Position numbers and translations under genes: made by a program
Shown: positions 1-6,427 of the stretch, piece after piece
Numbering within the stretch: the first letter of the stretch is position 1
Layout of the letters: the number at the start of each line of letters is the position of its first letter
Source of the DNA: an uncultured Oscillospiraceae bacterium
Lineage (GTDB): Bacteria; Bacillota; Clostridia; Oscillospirales; Oscillospiraceae
Direction: 5' to 3'
DNA length: 35,167 nucleotides
Assembly (NCBI GenBank): GCA_944385035.1
Contig: CALWVV010000020.1
Location: 1 to 35,167, forward strand
The notes under the pieces: model-generated
Seen by the model: only the letters and a program-made list of their open reading frames with translations
What the model was told of the DNA's origin: nothing
The model's database searches: none

Positions 1-123
1 CTGCGAAATCACCTCAAATACACCCTACTATATCTGAATTTGCCGAGTGGGAATGATTTCAGAGGCCCGGAAAAGCCTGATATAACTGGGTTTTTAAAGG
101 GTTAAGGCCCTTCGTTGATTAGA

Positions 124-173
124 AAAAGAGAGCTAACTGATTTTGATTCGTCAGTTAGCTCTCTTTTTTGTTT
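124..173. terminator. Rho-independent terminator (possibly bidirectional)
   Basis: A long perfect inverted repeat, AGAGAGCTAACTGA, is separated by a short AT-rich loop from its complement and is followed by TTTTTT; the 5' side starts with AAAAA, so it could also work on the minus strand. It probably ends a plus-strand gene lying before the window. The only open frame there runs from base 1 to a TAA at 103-105, about 34 codons, too short to identify. Confidence 0.8.
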
Positions 174-175
174 TA

Positions 176-514
176 TTATGATTTCGTGCAGCAAACGGCA
201 GCTTCTATGGCCAGTGAGTCCCAGGAGCAAAAGAGATTCTGGGGCGGCACCTTCACATAGTTTTGGGGTTTATCAAACTCCGGATAGTGGTAGCGCCACT
301 TGCCTGAATCTTCTGGAAAGCTCTTGTCCGCCTCTAACAGGTGGCGGCCTGTTGATAGGCACGCATCGGCAGACTTCTCCGGAAAGCCCAGCGTTATACC
401 GGGATATTTCTGTGGCATCCCTATGGGAGATGGAAAAGGTGAGACTATCATCATTTGCAAATAGCGCGATAAAGAGAGTGAACGTAATCTCATATAAAAA
501 TTATATAATCTCAT
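176..514 (-). pseudogene. Unidentified coding remnant
   Basis: The minus-strand frame of 112 codons reads like real protein in its second half (about residues 33-112: hydrophilic, with segments such as HYPEFDKPQNYVKVPPQ), while the first 30 residues look like read-through of AT-rich regulatory DNA. I do not recognise the family. There is no convincing ribosome binding site at the first ATG. It lies between a terminator and the restriction-modification genes, so a decayed fragment left at the island border is the simplest reading; a short intact gene cannot be excluded. The plus strand of the same stretch also has an open frame (115-516), but it starts inside the terminator and has no family features. 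Confidence 0.25.
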
Positions 515-529
515 AATTTCGTGAGATTA
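485..529. promoter_or_regulatory. Candidate operator: three TAATCTCA half-sites
   Basis: TAATCTCATA occurs as direct copies at 485-494 and 506-515, exactly 21 bp apart (two helical turns). The second copy forms a 9-bp inverted repeat with TGAGATTAT at 522-530 across 8 bases. The array ends immediately before the -35 box of the regulator gene, as expected for an autoregulatory binding site. The binding protein is inferred to be the adjacent HTH protein; nothing in the sequence proves it. Confidence 0.5.
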
Positions 530-531
530 TC

Positions 532-560
532 TTGCTGCCATGTGCGTCATGTGGTATAGT
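532..560 (+). promoter_or_regulatory. Sigma-A type promoter of the restriction-modification genes
   Basis: TTGCTG (532-537), a 17-bp spacer, then TATAGT (555-560). The regulator ATG follows 34 bp later. The half-site array directly upstream could control this promoter. Confidence 0.65.
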
Positions 561-594
561 ATAAAAGAATTCGACAACGAATGGAGAATTGATT

Positions 595-798
595 ATGCCA
601 GTCAGTTATGACAAGCTCTGGAAGATGCTGATTGATAAAAAGATGAATCGAACCGAGCTGAAAGATGCTGCAGGGATTAGCTTTAATGTTCTGGCCAAAA
701 TGGGTAAGAATGAGTATGTGTCGATGGAAAGCCTCCATCGAATTTGTCAAACCCTATCGTGTGATATAGGGGAGATCGTAGAGTTTATAGACGAGTGA
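595..798 (+). CDS. Small Cro/C1-type HTH regulator of the R-M island
   Basis: A 67-residue protein made almost entirely of one XRE-like helix-turn-helix: the recognition region is around residues 20-40 (RTELKDAAGISFNVLAKMGK), followed by a helix with MESLHRICQTLSCDIGEIVE, the usual ending of this short Firmicutes family. I chose ATG 595 because GGAGAA lies 7 bases before it; a TTG at 589 is possible. Such regulators commonly sit beside type II methyltransferases in Firmicutes and act as control proteins or repressors. Here the gene is first in a likely regulator-methyltransferase-endonuclease unit, behind an operator-like repeat array, so control of R-M expression is the inferred role. It is AT-rich like the two genes that follow. 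Confidence 0.8.
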   Translation: MPVSYDKLWKMLIDKKMNRTELKDAAGISFNVLAKMGKNEYVSMESLHRICQTLSCDIGEIVEFIDE

Positions 799-848
799 CA
801 GCTGGAGTTGTCCATGCTGTACTCATTCCCGATGAGGAAAACTGATTT

Positions 849-1859
849 TTGGGATTAGAATATATATATCTACATAGTGTGGGGAGTATCCCGAATTGGA
901 GGAAATTGAAATTGTTTGAGGAACCACAGAAAAAAGACAGCATAATTTGTGACGATTTGATGTATCAGAAGTCGTTGTTTTCTACTCCTGTTGTTTTGAG
1001 TACCGGTATAGATCAAAGTAAGGTAGAGAAGATGCTTTCGGATACTTCTTCCTTATTCCTGGGAGATGCAAAAAAAATTTTAGACCAAATGCCCGATGAA
1101 TCCGTACAATGTGTAATTACCTCGCCTCCATATTGGGCATTGAGAGATTATAATATTGATGGTCAAATTGGTCTGGAAGAAAACGTTTATAAGTATATAG
1201 ACACACTTGCTGATTTATTTGATAAAGTAAAACGAGTATTAAAGAATGATGGAACGTTTTGGCTGAATATTGGGGATAGCTATACGTCGGGGGGACGGAA
1301 ATGGCGTGCGCCTGATGGCAAGAATAAAGCTCGTGCAATGTCAATTCGGCCAGATACACCGGAAGGACTGAAAGCGAAAGAGCTGATTGGTGTACCGTGG
1401 CGATTAGCCTTTGCGCTGCAGTCCCGGGGATGGTATCTTCGCTCTGATGTAATATGGGAGAAACCAAATTGTCAGCCGGAAAGTGTCAGAGACCGTCCGA
1501 CAAGATGCCATGAGTATATGTTCTTGTTTTCCAAAAGTGAAAAATATAAGTATTATGTCGATGCCCAAAAAGGGCCGAATGGACGAAGAATTCGAGATGT
1601 ATGGAGTATCAATACCAAGGCGAATAAGGAAACATCAGGACATTTTGCTGTATATCCCGTAGAATTAATTGAACCATGTATCCTATTTGGAACAGATGAA
1701 AATGATTTGATTTTAGATCCCTTTATGGGGTCAGGGACCACTGCTGTGGCTGCAAAACGATTACACCGGCGTTTTGTTGGAATTGAGCTTAATCCGGACT
1801 ATTACCAAATGTCAATTAAACGGTTATGCTCAGAAGGAATGAGCATTATGGAGGAATAA
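849..1859 (+). CDS. Beta-class DNA methyltransferase, probably N4-cytosine, type II R-M
   Basis: Transfers a methyl group from S-adenosylmethionine to an exocyclic amino group in DNA. The catalytic motif IV, TSPPYW, is at residues 91-96 and the SAM-binding motif I, DPFMGSGTT, is near residue 290; this order (catalytic motif first) defines the beta class. SPPY is usual for N4-cytosine enzymes, so m4C is likely, but beta-class m6A enzymes also exist. The partner looks like the CCCGGG endonuclease XcyI, so protection of CCCGGG is inferred. The start is uncertain: TTG 849 has GAGGAAA about 11 bases upstream; ATG 960 and ATG 1030 (AAGG 8 bases before) are alternatives that keep all motifs. The stop lies 3 bases before the GTG proposed for the endonuclease. 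Confidence 0.88.
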   Translation: MGLEYIYLHSVGSIPNWRKLKLFEEPQKKDSIICDDLMYQKSLFSTPVVLSTGIDQSKVEKMLSDTSSLFLGDAKKILDQMPDESVQCVITSPPYWALRDYNIDGQIGLEENVYKYIDTLADLFDKVKRVLKNDGTFWLNIGDSYTSGGRKWRAPDGKNKARAMSIRPDTPEGLKAKELIGVPWRLAFALQSRGWYLRSDVIWEKPNCQPESVRDRPTRCHEYMFLFSKSEKYKYYVDAQKGPNGRRIRDVWSINTKANKETSGHFAVYPVELIEPCILFGTDENDLILDPFMGSGTTAVAAKRLHRRFVGIELNPDYYQMSIKRLCSEGMSIMEE

Positions 1860-1861
1860 AT

Positions 1862-1963
1862 GTGAGAGACATTGTTATCCCATCCCAAAGCAAATTAAAA
1901 TGCAAAAAATTCTTCATAACTATCGTAAAAAAATACTGGGATCAAATCTTAGAGCTGCGGTAG
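1862..1963 (+). other. Out-of-frame N-terminus of the endonuclease with A7 slippery heptamer
   Basis: GTG 1862 sits 7 bases after GGAGG (1850-1854) and opens a frame reading VRDIVIPSQSKLKCKKFF and onward to TAG 1961-1963. At 1927-1933 this frame reads gtA AAA AAA, a slippery heptamer in the exact phase for -1 slippage, which would enter the long endonuclease frame at ATA 1933. The long frame's first ATG (1900) has no visible ribosome binding site. A one-base deletion or sequencing error between about 1927 and 1963 would give the same picture. Confidence 0.6.
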
Positions 1964-2844
1964 CAACCATTGACCCGGATGATTTACATAAAGAAATTGT
2001 TCGCTTTGTCAGTAAAGATAGCCGGACGATTTTGCAGGGATTGGGCATCCGGGAGGAAGTCATGTTTGCGTTGCCTTGCATCTTAAAACGCAATCCTATG
2101 CTTTTGGGATACTATCGGCTTCTAATGGGAATTAGTGAAAAGCAATTTTACACCAGTGCTACCGGACTGTCTGTCTTTAAAGCATTGGAACATGATGGTA
2201 AAATGGACGAGAGTGCAGAAGAAGAACTTGGTAATTTATGTTGTGCGATAAATGATACCATGTCACAGCTGCTAAAAGGCATCGATCGTTCAAATTTAGT
2301 GCAGGATCTGGCAGAATTGCCGCTTATGACCTTGGGGGTATATGGGGATGGAGTTTGGAGAAACATAATAGGTGCACAAGCAGCCCTGCATGTGTTTGAA
2401 ACGATCAAGCAGATTGTCAAATCCTTTCATGTAGAACTGGTCACGGATGAAGAAAAATGTTTAAAATTTAAAAATCGTGCCGGTGATCTGTACCGAGTCG
2501 TTCCGAGCTTTGATCCAGATATTTCTATCTTTTTAGAAGGGGAACCTGAGGAAAAACTTCTTTGTATTGAAATTAAGGGCGGACAGGATGTTGCAAATGT
2601 GCATAACCGTGCAGGAGAAGCAGAGAAAGCACATTTAAAAGCAAGTCGAGCAGGTTGGTGTGAAAAGTGGACAGTGATATATTTCGTGGGACTTCAACAA
2701 GAACAAGTAGATAGTTTGTTTACAGAATCTCCCTCAACAGATATGTGGTTTGATATCAATGAGGTAATTGTACAATCGGGTGAAACATATGATTCGTTTA
2801 AAAACGAACTTGCTTTGAGATTTGGCCTGATGCTTGATACTTGA
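1900..2844 (+). CDS. XcyI-like type II restriction endonuclease
   Basis: A 314-residue frame resembling the XcyI family (cleaves CCCGGG). The segment LGYYRLLMGISEKQFY (about residues 68-83) matches my memory of that family. A PD-(D/E)XK-type site is visible: Asp205/Asp207 in SFDPDISIF, then Glu224-Ile-Lys226 in CIEIKGG, followed by NVHNRAGEAEKAH. It follows the methyltransferase by 40 bases and shares its AT-rich composition. The annotated ATG 1900 is the first in frame but lacks a ribosome binding site; the likely natural start is GTG 1862 in the -1-related frame, giving about 327 residues if the frames are joined at the A7 run. Whether the enzyme is active therefore depends on slippage, read-through or a sequence error. 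The recognition site is inference from family only. Confidence 0.75.
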   Translation: MQKILHNYRKKILGSNLRAAVATIDPDDLHKEIVRFVSKDSRTILQGLGIREEVMFALPCILKRNPMLLGYYRLLMGISEKQFYTSATGLSVFKALEHDGKMDESAEEELGNLCCAINDTMSQLLKGIDRSNLVQDLAELPLMTLGVYGDGVWRNIIGAQAALHVFETIKQIVKSFHVELVTDEEKCLKFKNRAGDLYRVVPSFDPDISIFLEGEPEEKLLCIEIKGGQDVANVHNRAGEAEKAHLKASRAGWCEKWTVIYFVGLQQEQVDSLFTESPSTDMWFDINEVIVQSGETYDSFKNELALRFGLMLDT

Positions 2845-2870
2845 TAGTACTTGTGATGTTTAATAGGTTT

Positions 2871-2908
2871 TGCCGCGCCGGAAGCTTCGAGCCTCCGGCG
2901 CGGTTTTT
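2871..2908 (+). terminator. Rho-independent terminator closing the R-M island
   Basis: CCGCGCCGGA is followed after a short loop by TCCGGCGCGG and TTTTTG, 27 bases after the endonuclease stop. Composition changes from AT-rich to GC-rich at this point. The T-run continues almost directly into the next promoter's -35 box. Confidence 0.85.
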
Positions 2909-2910
2909 GT

Positions 2911-2939
2911 TTGACAGCTGGGCCGGTCCGCCTTATAAT
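2911..2939 (+). promoter_or_regulatory. Consensus promoter of the vanZ-like gene
   Basis: TTGACA (2911-2916), a 17-bp spacer and TATAAT (2934-2939), a perfect match to the vegetative consensus. It excludes translation starts before about 2946. Confidence 0.88.
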
Positions 2940-2964
2940 GGGCCAACAAGAGAGGGAAAATTCT

Positions 2965-3495
2965 GTGAAGCGTGAGGCAGTCTATGAATTTCTGGGAGAA
3001 ATGGAAGGAAATATGAAACAGATGCAGCATTACAATAAATTATGGAATTGGTTGGCATATTGTGGAGTCGCGATCTGGACCTTTTTTATTTGGCGTAATT
3101 CTCTTATGCCTGCTTCCCAGTCTGCGGCCCAAAGTCTTCAGGTGCTGGATGTTCTGGACTCCCTGTTGGAGTGGATGGGGCTGCCTGTTTCCATCGGGCA
3201 TGGGCTTGTGAGAAAGCTGGCTCATATGCTGGAGTTTGCATTGCTGGGTGTCCTTTGGGAGCTGGCGCTGGTGACAAGGGTGAGAGGACACAGAAGCTGG
3301 TATTCGGTGCAGTGTGCCTGCAGTCTCTGCCTCCTGACGGCCATGATGGATGAAACCATCCAGGTCTTTGTTCCGGGAAGGGGAAGCCAGGTAACGGATG
3401 TGTGGATCGATTTTGCGGGCGCTTGCGTTGGGGCAATGGTAGTGTTTGTGCTGGCTGGTTATTGGGAGAAAAAGAGACGGACTGAGAGCCGGTAG
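2965..3495 (+). CDS. VanZ-like membrane protein
   Basis: A 176-residue integral membrane protein with about four hydrophobic segments (roughly residues 29-43, 86-102, 113-126 and 145-163). VanZ signatures are present: RKLAHMLEFALLG in the middle and DETIQVFVPGRG with DVWIDFAGACVG near the end. The VanZ family includes the teicoplanin-resistance protein VanZ and many housekeeping relatives with no proven biochemical role, so resistance should not be assumed. GTG 2965 is chosen because AGAGGG lies 8 bases upstream and downstream of the consensus promoter; ATG 3001 or 3013 are alternatives, since the first 16 residues are hydrophilic. It is a single-gene unit between two promoters and is not obviously linked to either neighbour. 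Confidence 0.85.
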   Translation: MKREAVYEFLGEMEGNMKQMQHYNKLWNWLAYCGVAIWTFFIWRNSLMPASQSAAQSLQVLDVLDSLLEWMGLPVSIGHGLVRKLAHMLEFALLGVLWELALVTRVRGHRSWYSVQCACSLCLLTAMMDETIQVFVPGRGSQVTDVWIDFAGACVGAMVVFVLAGYWEKKRRTESR

Positions 3496-3507
3496 ACCAC
3501 CGGTTTT
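3489..3507 (+). terminator. Short terminator overlapping the vanZ-like stop codon
   Basis: CCGGT, a five-base loop and ACCGG are followed by TTTT. The stem includes the stop codon, and the T-run leads into the -35 box of the cobalamin operon. The 5-bp stem is short, so termination may be partial. Confidence 0.45.
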
Positions 3508-3509
3508 AT

Positions 3510-3539
3510 TTGACAGGGGCGGTGTGCCCGCTTTATAAT
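3510..3539 (+). promoter_or_regulatory. Promoter of the cobalamin operon
   Basis: TTGACA (3510-3515), an 18-bp spacer and TATAAT (3534-3539). Transcription would start near 3547 and include the whole riboswitch leader. No other clear promoter was seen inside the 15-kb operon. Confidence 0.85.
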
Positions 3540-3555
3540 GATGTTACAAACGAAG

Positions 3556-3712
3556 AGAACTTCGGTATGGGCAAGGAAGACAGGTGAGAATCCTGGGCAG
3601 GGACGCTGCTGTATTTGCGGAGCGAAGGGCTATCGGCCACTGGATGAGCGATCGTCTGGGAAGGCGGCCCGGAGCGGGGATGCATAAGCCAGAATATTTG
3701 CCGCCGGAGAGA
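3556..3712 (+). promoter_or_regulatory. Cobalamin riboswitch aptamer
   Basis: The leader contains the B12-box region in the expected order: CAGGTGAGAATCCTG (3581-3595), the GGACGCTGCTGTA-type segment matching the usual CCGCTACTGTA element (about 3600-3612), GCCACTGG and CTGGGAAGGCGG (3656-3667), then GGGGATGCATAAGCCAGA (3676-3693). These correspond to the conserved core that binds adenosylcobalamin or a related corrinoid. It lies between the promoter and cbiD and is followed by an intrinsic terminator, so the expected mode is premature termination when the corrinoid is plentiful. The exact borders and the ligand subclass were not modelled. Confidence 0.88.
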
Positions 3713-3779
3713 AAGACCACAGGCAACGGTCCTTTTGCCGGCGTGTTGAAAAAAGGCGGGGAGGCATTCCCGTCCTTTT

Positions 3780-3819
3780 GCGCTGTCCGTGGAAAAGCGT
3801 TCCGTGGGCGGCGCTTTTT
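3780..3819 (+). terminator. Riboswitch expression-platform terminator
   Basis: A 15-bp stem (3780-3794 with 3800-3814, including four G-U pairs), a five-base loop and TTTTT, ending 26 bases before the cbiD start. A second hairpin-forming segment around 3747-3775 may form the competing antiterminator. Confidence 0.85.
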
Positions 3820-3845
3820 GCTTGGGACTGTGAGGGAGGCAAAAC

Positions 3846-4979
3846 GTGGCTTTTGAACATTATGTAAACGCCGGGGGGAAGCGACTGCGCCGGGGCTACA
3901 CCACAGGAACCTGTGCCGCCCTGGCGGCTGCGGGTGCAGCCCGGCTTCTGCTGGAGAGACAGCCCCCTCACCTTCTGAAGCTTGTGACCCCGATGGGCCT
4001 TTGTGTGGAGGTGGAGCCCCGGGTGTGCCGGATGGAAGGGGAAGCTGCCCTGTGTCTGGTGGAGAAGGACGGCGGCGATGACGTAGACGCCACGGCTGGG
4101 CTGCTCATCGGGGCCAAGGTAGAGAAAATCCCTGGTCTAGGTATTACCATTGAAGGAGGAGAAGGAGTCGGCCGGGTGACCAAACCGGGGCTTGACCAGC
4201 CTGTGGGAGAAGCTGCCATCAACCACGTGCCTCGAGAGATGATTCGGCGTTCGGTGGAGGAAGTCTGTACCGCTTTGCAGTATTCGGACGGGCTGAAGGT
4301 GACCATCCTGGTCCCCAGAGGTGAGCAGGCGGCAAAGAAAACCTTCAACCCCCAACTGGGCATTGAGGGGGGTATCTCCATCCTAGGTACCAGCGGTATT
4401 GTGGAGCCTATGAGTTTGTCCGCCTTAGTGGAGACCATCACGCTGGAGCTTCACCAGGCTGCTGCACTGGGGCACCGGAGGATCATTCTTACCCCAGGAA
4501 ATTATGGCGTGGAATTTTTGAAGGAACACGGGCTGGGGGGCGGGACCGTACCGGTTATAAAGTGTTCGAACTTTATTGGAGAAGCGATGGATCGGGCGGC
4601 GGAGGAGAATTTTTCCCAGGTCCTCTTGGTGGGGCATGTGGGCAAGTTGGTAAAGGTGGCGGGGGGAATCATGAACACCCACAGCCGCTGGGCCGATTGC
4701 CGTACGGAGCTTTTTTGCGCTTACGCTGCCCTGGCGGGAGGAGGCCGGGAGCTGTGCCAGTCCCTGATGGAGGCCGCCTCCGCCGATGCCTGTATCGGGT
4801 TACTGGATCAAGCGGGGCTGCGAAAACCAGTGGTGGAGGGCCTGCTCAGAGCCATCCAAACCCATTTGGACCACCGGGCGGCCGGGGGATTCCGGACAGG
4901 GGCGGTGCTCTTTTCCAATCAATATGGGCTCCTGGGAAAAACCACAGGGGCGGAGGAGATTTTATCGGAATGGAACTGA
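3846..4979 (+). CDS. cbiD: Cobalt-precorrin-5B C1-methyltransferase CbiD
   Basis: CbiD methylates C1 of the cobalt corrin ring after ring contraction; it is specific to the anaerobic (early cobalt insertion) route. The 377-residue protein has the family's N-terminal signature RRGYTTGTCAALAAAGAARL and normal length. GTG 3846 follows GGGAGG by 8 bases. It is the first gene of the operon, directly behind the riboswitch terminator, and its last 10 bases overlap the cbiL start, suggesting translational coupling. The presence of cbiD with cbiG places the whole cluster in the anaerobic branch. Confidence 0.95.
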   Translation: MAFEHYVNAGGKRLRRGYTTGTCAALAAAGAARLLLERQPPHLLKLVTPMGLCVEVEPRVCRMEGEAALCLVEKDGGDDVDATAGLLIGAKVEKIPGLGITIEGGEGVGRVTKPGLDQPVGEAAINHVPREMIRRSVEEVCTALQYSDGLKVTILVPRGEQAAKKTFNPQLGIEGGISILGTSGIVEPMSLSALVETITLELHQAAALGHRRIILTPGNYGVEFLKEHGLGGGTVPVIKCSNFIGEAMDRAAEENFSQVLLVGHVGKLVKVAGGIMNTHSRWADCRTELFCAYAALAGGGRELCQSLMEAASADACIGLLDQAGLRKPVVEGLLRAIQTHLDHRAAGGFRTGAVLFSNQYGLLGKTTGAEEILSEWN

Positions 4980-5665
4980 GAACGAAAGGAATTTTTTACT
5001 GTGTGGGGGTGGGCCCCGGCGACCCGGAGCTGGTGACGCGGAAGGGAGTGCGTACCCTGGAGGCCTGCCCGGTCCTTGCCGCCCCTCGCACCAAAAGTGG
5101 GGAGATGCTGGCCCTGGATATTGCCCAAAAGGCAGCTGAGCTGGGGGACAAGGTGATCGTGCCCCTGGATTTTTCCATGACCAGGGACGAGAAGCGCCGG
5201 TGGGAAGAGTATGAGACGGGGGCCCAAACCATTGCCGGCTATCTGGAGGCCGGACAGGATGTTGCCATGGTCAACCTGGGGGATGTGTCCATCTACGCCA
5301 CCTGTACCCGGATGGCTGAGCGCATAAAAGAACTGGGCTTTTCCGTTTGCATGATACCAGGCGTCCCCAGCTTTTGCGCCGTGGCCGCCCGGTTGGGAGA
5401 AAGCCTGACGGCGGAAGGGGAGCCTCTCCACATCTTCCCGGCTGGAATTTCTGACCTGGACCGGGCTCTGGAACTGGAGGGCACAAAGGTGCTCATGAAA
5501 TCAGGGCGGCAGCTGCCTGGGGTGCTGGAAGCATTGGACCGGGCGGGAGCATTGGAACGGTCTGCCCTGGTGGAGAATTGCGGCCTGCCGGAGGAGCGGG
5601 TGGTTGCCCCACTGGAGAAGGGAACAGAGAGCGGCTATTTTTCCACCATTGTTGTAAAGGAGTAA
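4970..5665 (+). CDS. cbiL: Cobalt-precorrin-2 C20-methyltransferase CbiL
   Basis: A SAM-dependent tetrapyrrole methylase that methylates C20 of (cobalt-)precorrin-2, the first committed ring methylation. Of its 231 residues, the N-terminus carries the SAM-pocket motif VGVGPGDPELVTRKGV, then LAAPRT as in C20-methylases, VNLGDVSIYATC, and IPGVPSFCAVAARLG. The frame is open further upstream (from 4562), but ATG 4970 is the natural start because the methylase fold begins at residue 8 and the upstream part only shadows cbiD. It overlaps cbiD by 10 bases and precedes cbiF by 6 bases. Confidence 0.93.
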   Translation: MELRTKGIFYCVGVGPGDPELVTRKGVRTLEACPVLAAPRTKSGEMLALDIAQKAAELGDKVIVPLDFSMTRDEKRRWEEYETGAQTIAGYLEAGQDVAMVNLGDVSIYATCTRMAERIKELGFSVCMIPGVPSFCAVAARLGESLTAEGEPLHIFPAGISDLDRALELEGTKVLMKSGRQLPGVLEALDRAGALERSALVENCGLPEERVVAPLEKGTESGYFSTIVVKE

Positions 5666-5671
5666 GGACAT

Positions 5672-6427
5672 ATGGTGCATTTTGTGGGAGCGGGGCCGGG
5701 AGCCCCGGACCTGATCACCCGGCGGGGGGCCGCATTGCTGGAAGAAGCGGATGTGGTGGTGTACGCAGGCAGTCTGGTAAACCCTGCCCTGCTGGGGCTG
5801 TGCCCGGAAGGGTGCCGGGTATACAATAGTGCCTCCATGACACTGGAGGAGGTATTGGAAGTGATGATCCCGGCCAGTGAGAATGGGGAAGAAGTGGTTC
5901 GCCTTCATACTGGGGACCCCTGCCTCTATGGGGCGATCCGGGAGCAGATGGACGTTTTGCGGGAGAAAAACATTCCCTTTGACGTAACGCCTGGGGTGTC
6001 CAGCTTCTGTGCCGCCGCGGGGGCTGTGGAAGGGGAGTACACCCTGCCCGGAGTGAGCCAGAGCGTTATCATCACCCGTATGGCCGGACGCACCCCGGTG
6101 CCCGAGCGGGAGTCGATCCCTGCCTTGGCGGCCCATGGGGCCACGATGGTAATTTTCCTGTCAGCAGGTATGCTGGACAAACTTCAGGAGCAGCTGCTTC
6201 AGGGAGCCTACACACCCGCGACCCCCGCTGCCTTAGTCTATAAAGCCAGCTGGCCGGAGGAGCGTGTGGTGCGCTGTTCCTTGGGAGAGCTGGCCCAAAA
6301 AGGCCGGGAGCACAGCATCTCGAAAACCGCCCTGGTGCTGGTAGGGGAGTTTTTGGCTGGGGATTACCAGCGCAGCAAGCTCTATGACCCCACCTTCACC
6401 ACCGGGTACCGGGAGGGAAACGCATGA
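5672..6427 (+). CDS. cbiF: Cobalt-precorrin-4 C11-methyltransferase CbiF
   Basis: A tetrapyrrole methylase acting on C11 of cobalt-precorrin-4. Of its 251 residues, it begins VHFVGAGPGAPDLITRRG and continues VVVYAGSLVNPALL, the CbiF/CobM hallmark; LHTGDPCLYGAIREQ and TPGVSSFCAAAGA complete the SAM and substrate cleft. AAGGAG lies about 11 bases before ATG 5672. The stop overlaps the cbiG start in an ATGA junction, typical of coupled translation in this operon. Confidence 0.94.
   Translation: MVHFVGAGPGAPDLITRRGAALLEEADVVVYAGSLVNPALLGLCPEGCRVYNSASMTLEEVLEVMIPASENGEEVVRLHTGDPCLYGAIREQMDVLREKNIPFDVTPGVSSFCAAAGAVEGEYTLPGVSQSVIITRMAGRTPVPERESIPALAAHGATMVIFLSAGMLDKLQEQLLQGAYTPATPAALVYKASWPEERVVRCSLGELAQKGREHSISKTALVLVGEFLAGDYQRSKLYDPTFTTGYREGNA

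Noticed and set aside
2911-2964. Longer start for the vanZ-like protein
   Set aside because: These codons lie within the -35/-10 promoter and before the expected transcription start.
2965-3495. Glycopeptide-resistance gene vanZ
   Set aside because: Only the broad VanZ-like fold is supported; no other van genes are present and most family members are not resistance genes.
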